Of a stretch of DNA of 64,000 nucleotides, positions 61,510-64,000 are shown one piece after another. Below the pieces are notes generated by a model. That model saw only the letters and a list, made by a program, of their open reading frames with translations, did no database searches and was not told where the DNA came from. Where the stretch lies: positions 33,001,342 through 33,065,341 of the forward strand of contig NC_132880.1 of assembly GCF_030463535.1 (NCBI RefSeq). Direction: 5' to 3'. The translations under genes and the position numbers were made by a program. This DNA comes from Salminus brasiliensis (Eukaryota > Chordata > Actinopteri > Characiformes > Bryconidae). Position 1 is the stretch's first letter, and every line of letters begins with the position of its first letter.

Positions 61510-62830
61510 GAGGACCGACGTCGTTTAGCCCCGCCCATGCAGGGGCAGTAGAGCGCTTTAAAAAGCTCCCTTCAGTTGTTCAGTCTGAGCGTAACGACGA
61601 TCCTCGATCTCCACACGGGGTCAAGTTCAACCTTTATACATTATGACCACTAACTTAAAAAAAAAATAATAATAAAAAAATGTAACAAAGACCGCTATCG
61701 GCTGTCCACACTAGAGATGCAGGTTCTGCATGCAGCTTTTGTCATCAGTGCATTACAGCTAGCTATCCAATTAACCTGTGACTGTAAACCATGTGTTCTG
61801 CTCATTTTCCGAAGGCGGTGAGGAGGCTGCTGCTGCACTGTACGTTCAGAATAAGAAAAAATATACTGACGTATCAACTAGTAAATCTGTAATCGGACAA
61901 ATGTCATGTGAGAAATCAGGTTTGGTCTTACCCGTAAAAGTGTTGTAGTTGAGGTTTTTATAGTCTCAGAGCTCCATTACACGGAACATAACACACAACT
62001 CCTGGAAATACCACAACCGTCACACAAAGCGTCAACAGGGAAACAAATGGCAGTTCATCTGGGAAACCAAAGTGTTCAAACTCAAAACAACCATCGTAAT
62101 CATCAAACATTTCAACCACTTGTTTTAGAAATGATGTATTCATGGTTAAAATATAGATACAACATGAACGTCTAATCTCTTTTAACCAACATCTAAGACC
62201 TGAGAGAGCCCCCACCCCGTAAAATCCTTTGCCAGGCATCACTATCCCGGTGATCTGGTAAGAAATGTTCTTTATCACCGTAACTTCTAAATGCTACTCC
62301 GTATTATTGTTGAATATTAAATACTACCACCCTGCACTGAAAATAATGTACTTTTTTTGGACACTGCTCATATTTTGGATTAAAACTCCGTCTTTACAAC
62401 ACAAGCGGAGCACTGGCTGCTTTCGTGACCGTTGATGCTTTCGCCATCTGTCGGCCACCCGCATTCGAGCGGTTTCTAGAGAAGTGGCTTTGGCAGCTCC
62501 TGATTGGCTGAGCCAGACTCAGGCCCCGCCCTCTTTTGTTAACCACTTCTGTTCGAGCACGAGAACGACGAGGACGATGAAGAAGCCTGGGCGCCATCTT
62601 AGAGCACAAACACCAGCAGGAGAATAAAGGAAAAGGGGGGGAAATGGTTACACTGTACATCCAATGTTCGTTTACACCCGCGGAAAATACCCCCGAAATG
62701 ACCATTCCGTTTGGCTAGGATTACGACAACGCGAGACAACCGAGCTGAGCAAGTGTAAAGTTACAAAAACAAAGCCACCATTTTCCTTGCAGTGATCCGA
62801 CAAACGACAACCTGTCCGCCATATTAGAGC
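61510..62830 (-). promoter_or_regulatory. ppp1r10: Promoter-like GC-rich region upstream of the ppp1r10 coding exons
   Basis: It holds GC boxes (CCCCGCCC near 61,530 and 62,525) and a CCAAT box (minus-strand AGCCAATCAGG near 62,500-62,510). Two minus-oriented YY1-type motifs are present: AAGATGGCGC (62600-62591) and AATATGGCGG (62826-62817). A possible splice donor (GGTAAGACC) ends at about 61,932. Likely an alternative start or first-exon cluster of ppp1r10; the exact exon structure is not resolved. Confidence 0.45.
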
Positions 62831-62914
62831 AAAATCGCCTAGACAAACAAGTCTGTTCTACTCGACATTTCATAGTTAAAATTTCACCGCAAGCTTCTCG
62901 AAATACACACAAAC

Positions 62915-63211
62915 GCAATCTTTATATCCAGACTGCCATATATATATATATTTATGGGAGTAATCTTTTTTTTTTATTATTTTTTCACTCACTAGCTACC
63001 AGTAATCGCCAAATAACAAACGACACAAAAAACAAGATGTCACATTTCAGCCCCAGTAACTGATTCCCCCACTCGGTTAAATCCAGTCGCCAACTTCGCA
63101 ATCTTTATGTGTAGATTGCGTTGAAATGTTCCAATGAGCTCTCCTTTCAAAAGCTTTTAGCCCAAATCTCACACCCTGGCTATACTGTGGCAATCTTTAT
63201 GTACAGATTGC
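62915..63211. repeat. Three copies of a 22-nt hairpin (GCAATCT-loop-AGATTGC)
   Basis: Hairpins at 62915-62936, 63098-63119 and 63190-63211 each have a 7-bp stem and an 8-nt loop beginning TTAT on the plus strand. The middle one extends to 8 bp. The first has AGACTGC in its right arm, which remains pairable as a G-U wobble only in minus-strand RNA. Confidence 0.85.
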
Positions 63212-63302
63212 TTATGAGAAGCGATCGCTAGCTTATGCTCGATTTATCCTTCATCACTAGGACTGTAAATCCGTCTCACACACAAAGAGAAACAGGGCTT
63301 AC

Positions 63303-63400
63303 CGCCGCTGCTAACTTTGCAGTGTGAGCTCATACGCTAGGCTAGCTGGTTAACACTCACTTCCTCTGCCCTTACTGCTGCGCTTGCCTCTTGTTTGCCT
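63303..63400 (-). other. ppp1r10: Probable ppp1r10 non-coding first exon
   Basis: The minus strand has GCAGCGGCG followed by the consensus donor GTAAGC at 63,302-63,297, in GC-richer sequence. The acceptor would be at about 58,550 (TTTCTGTCACAG), ahead of the ATG exon. The 5' boundary is a guess. Confidence 0.45.
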
Positions 63401-63695
63401 AATTATAAATTATCATTTTCAAGACAGACAATTGATTAGCTGTTAAATTTCGATTCAAATTGGTTTGAAAGTAAACACTTACTATTTATAACTCTCCTCT
63501 GCGTCTCGGGTACCTATAATATATTGTGCTTAAACAGCAACAATTTTCAGAACAATTTTTTTTAGACAGCCTGTCGTGTCTTTATATCATTATGGCTGAA
63601 AAATGGCTTAATGGGCGGGATTGTGGTAGCTAGGATCTAGCATTTCCTTCTTGAACAATCTGGAGCAGAAAAAAAGCGTAGTAAGCAAATGTCCG

Positions 63696-64000
63696 TTACT
63701 CGAGTAGAAAAAACATGTTTTTGGGGTATTGGTCTTCAAACACTTTCAAAAATCCTCGACGCCGGATCTTCACTGAGACCTCTTCGGACCTGCAACAAAG
63801 CAGATGGACAGAAGCCCGTTAGGGGGGAAAAACGCTAAATCAATCATTTTACTAAAGTCGTTCACATCCATCTGGGTTGAAGTTAAAAGCGAATACAGGC
63901 CAAAAAATAAAATAAATAAATACAACAATAAACGTAGTTTTGAATTCAGGGGGAGAAAACCACCTCCCGTCGCACACTTACCTCAGACACATCCAGGAAT
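63696..64000 (-). CDS. Two splice-linked exons of an unidentified minus-strand transcript, partial
   Basis: An exon entering from beyond the window ends at 63,982 with donor GTAAGTGTG. A good acceptor (CTTTGTTGCAG) gives a second exon from 63,789. One frame stays open across the junction and ends at TAA (63,698-63,696), reading SWMCLR then SEEVSVKIRRRGFLKVFEDQ and a short tail. I do not recognise it. It could be the 3' end of the next gene or an alternative 5' UTR of ppp1r10. A TATAAA-type poly(A) variant lies near 63,580. Confidence 0.4.

Noticed and set aside
61958-62278. 106-codon minus-strand ORF upstream of ppp1r10
   Set aside because: No recognisable domain, no good start context, and it lies in the promoter/5' UTR region; most likely chance.

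Overview
The window is vertebrate nuclear DNA, almost certainly from a ray-finned (teleost) fish. It holds four spliced genes with small GT-AG exons, long AT-rich introns, many microsatellites, degraded Tc1/mariner transposons, MITEs and tRNA-derived SINEs. I found no prokaryotic features. The repeat families look like those of otophysan fishes (characins, catfishes, cyprinids), but that is an impression only.

Layout. (1) 320-10,970, minus strand: khdrbs1 (Sam68-type STAR RNA-binding protein), complete, 9 coding exons, with a CpG-rich promoter around 10,600-10,950. (2) 10,970-33,000: about 22 kb with no recognisable host gene, filled with simple repeats, two Tc1-like remnants, MITEs, SINEs and retroelement 3' ends. 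(3) 33,187-42,026, plus strand: tspan13 (tetraspanin 13), complete, 6 coding exons. (4) 44,588-46,993, minus strand: agr2 (ER-resident PDI-like protein), complete, with a TATA box and the C-terminal ER-retention tetrapeptide KTEL. (5) 47,030-53,590: intergenic, with a Tc1 remnant. (6) 53,794-58,536 coding, with 5' UTR/promoter reaching at least 63,300, minus strand: ppp1r10 (PNUTS, nuclear PP1 targeting subunit), 17 coding exons. (7) 63,690-64,000, minus strand: two splice-linked exons of an unidentified transcript running off the window.

For each of the four genes I assembled the exons from splice sites. Each reading frame closes exactly: khdrbs1 351 aa, tspan13 203 aa, agr2 174 aa, ppp1r10 797 aa. 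tspan13 and agr2 are convergent neighbours, as in the human 7p21 region. khdrbs1 and ppp1r10 are not linked to that pair in human, so their neighbourhood here reflects fish-specific rearrangement. The genes do not form one pathway: khdrbs1 and ppp1r10 act in nuclear RNA and chromatin biology, agr2 in secretory protein folding, tspan13 in membranes.

No undescribed multi-gene system is evident. The most interesting signals are structural. Simple repeats sit within about 30 nt of splice sites in three of the genes, most strikingly a 54-nt TG tract abutting the acceptor of tspan13 exon 4. Three near-identical hairpins lie in the ppp1r10 5' region. A 32-bp inverted repeat lies in khdrbs1 intron 1. 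A Tc1 element is nested inside one arm of an inverted repeat pair.
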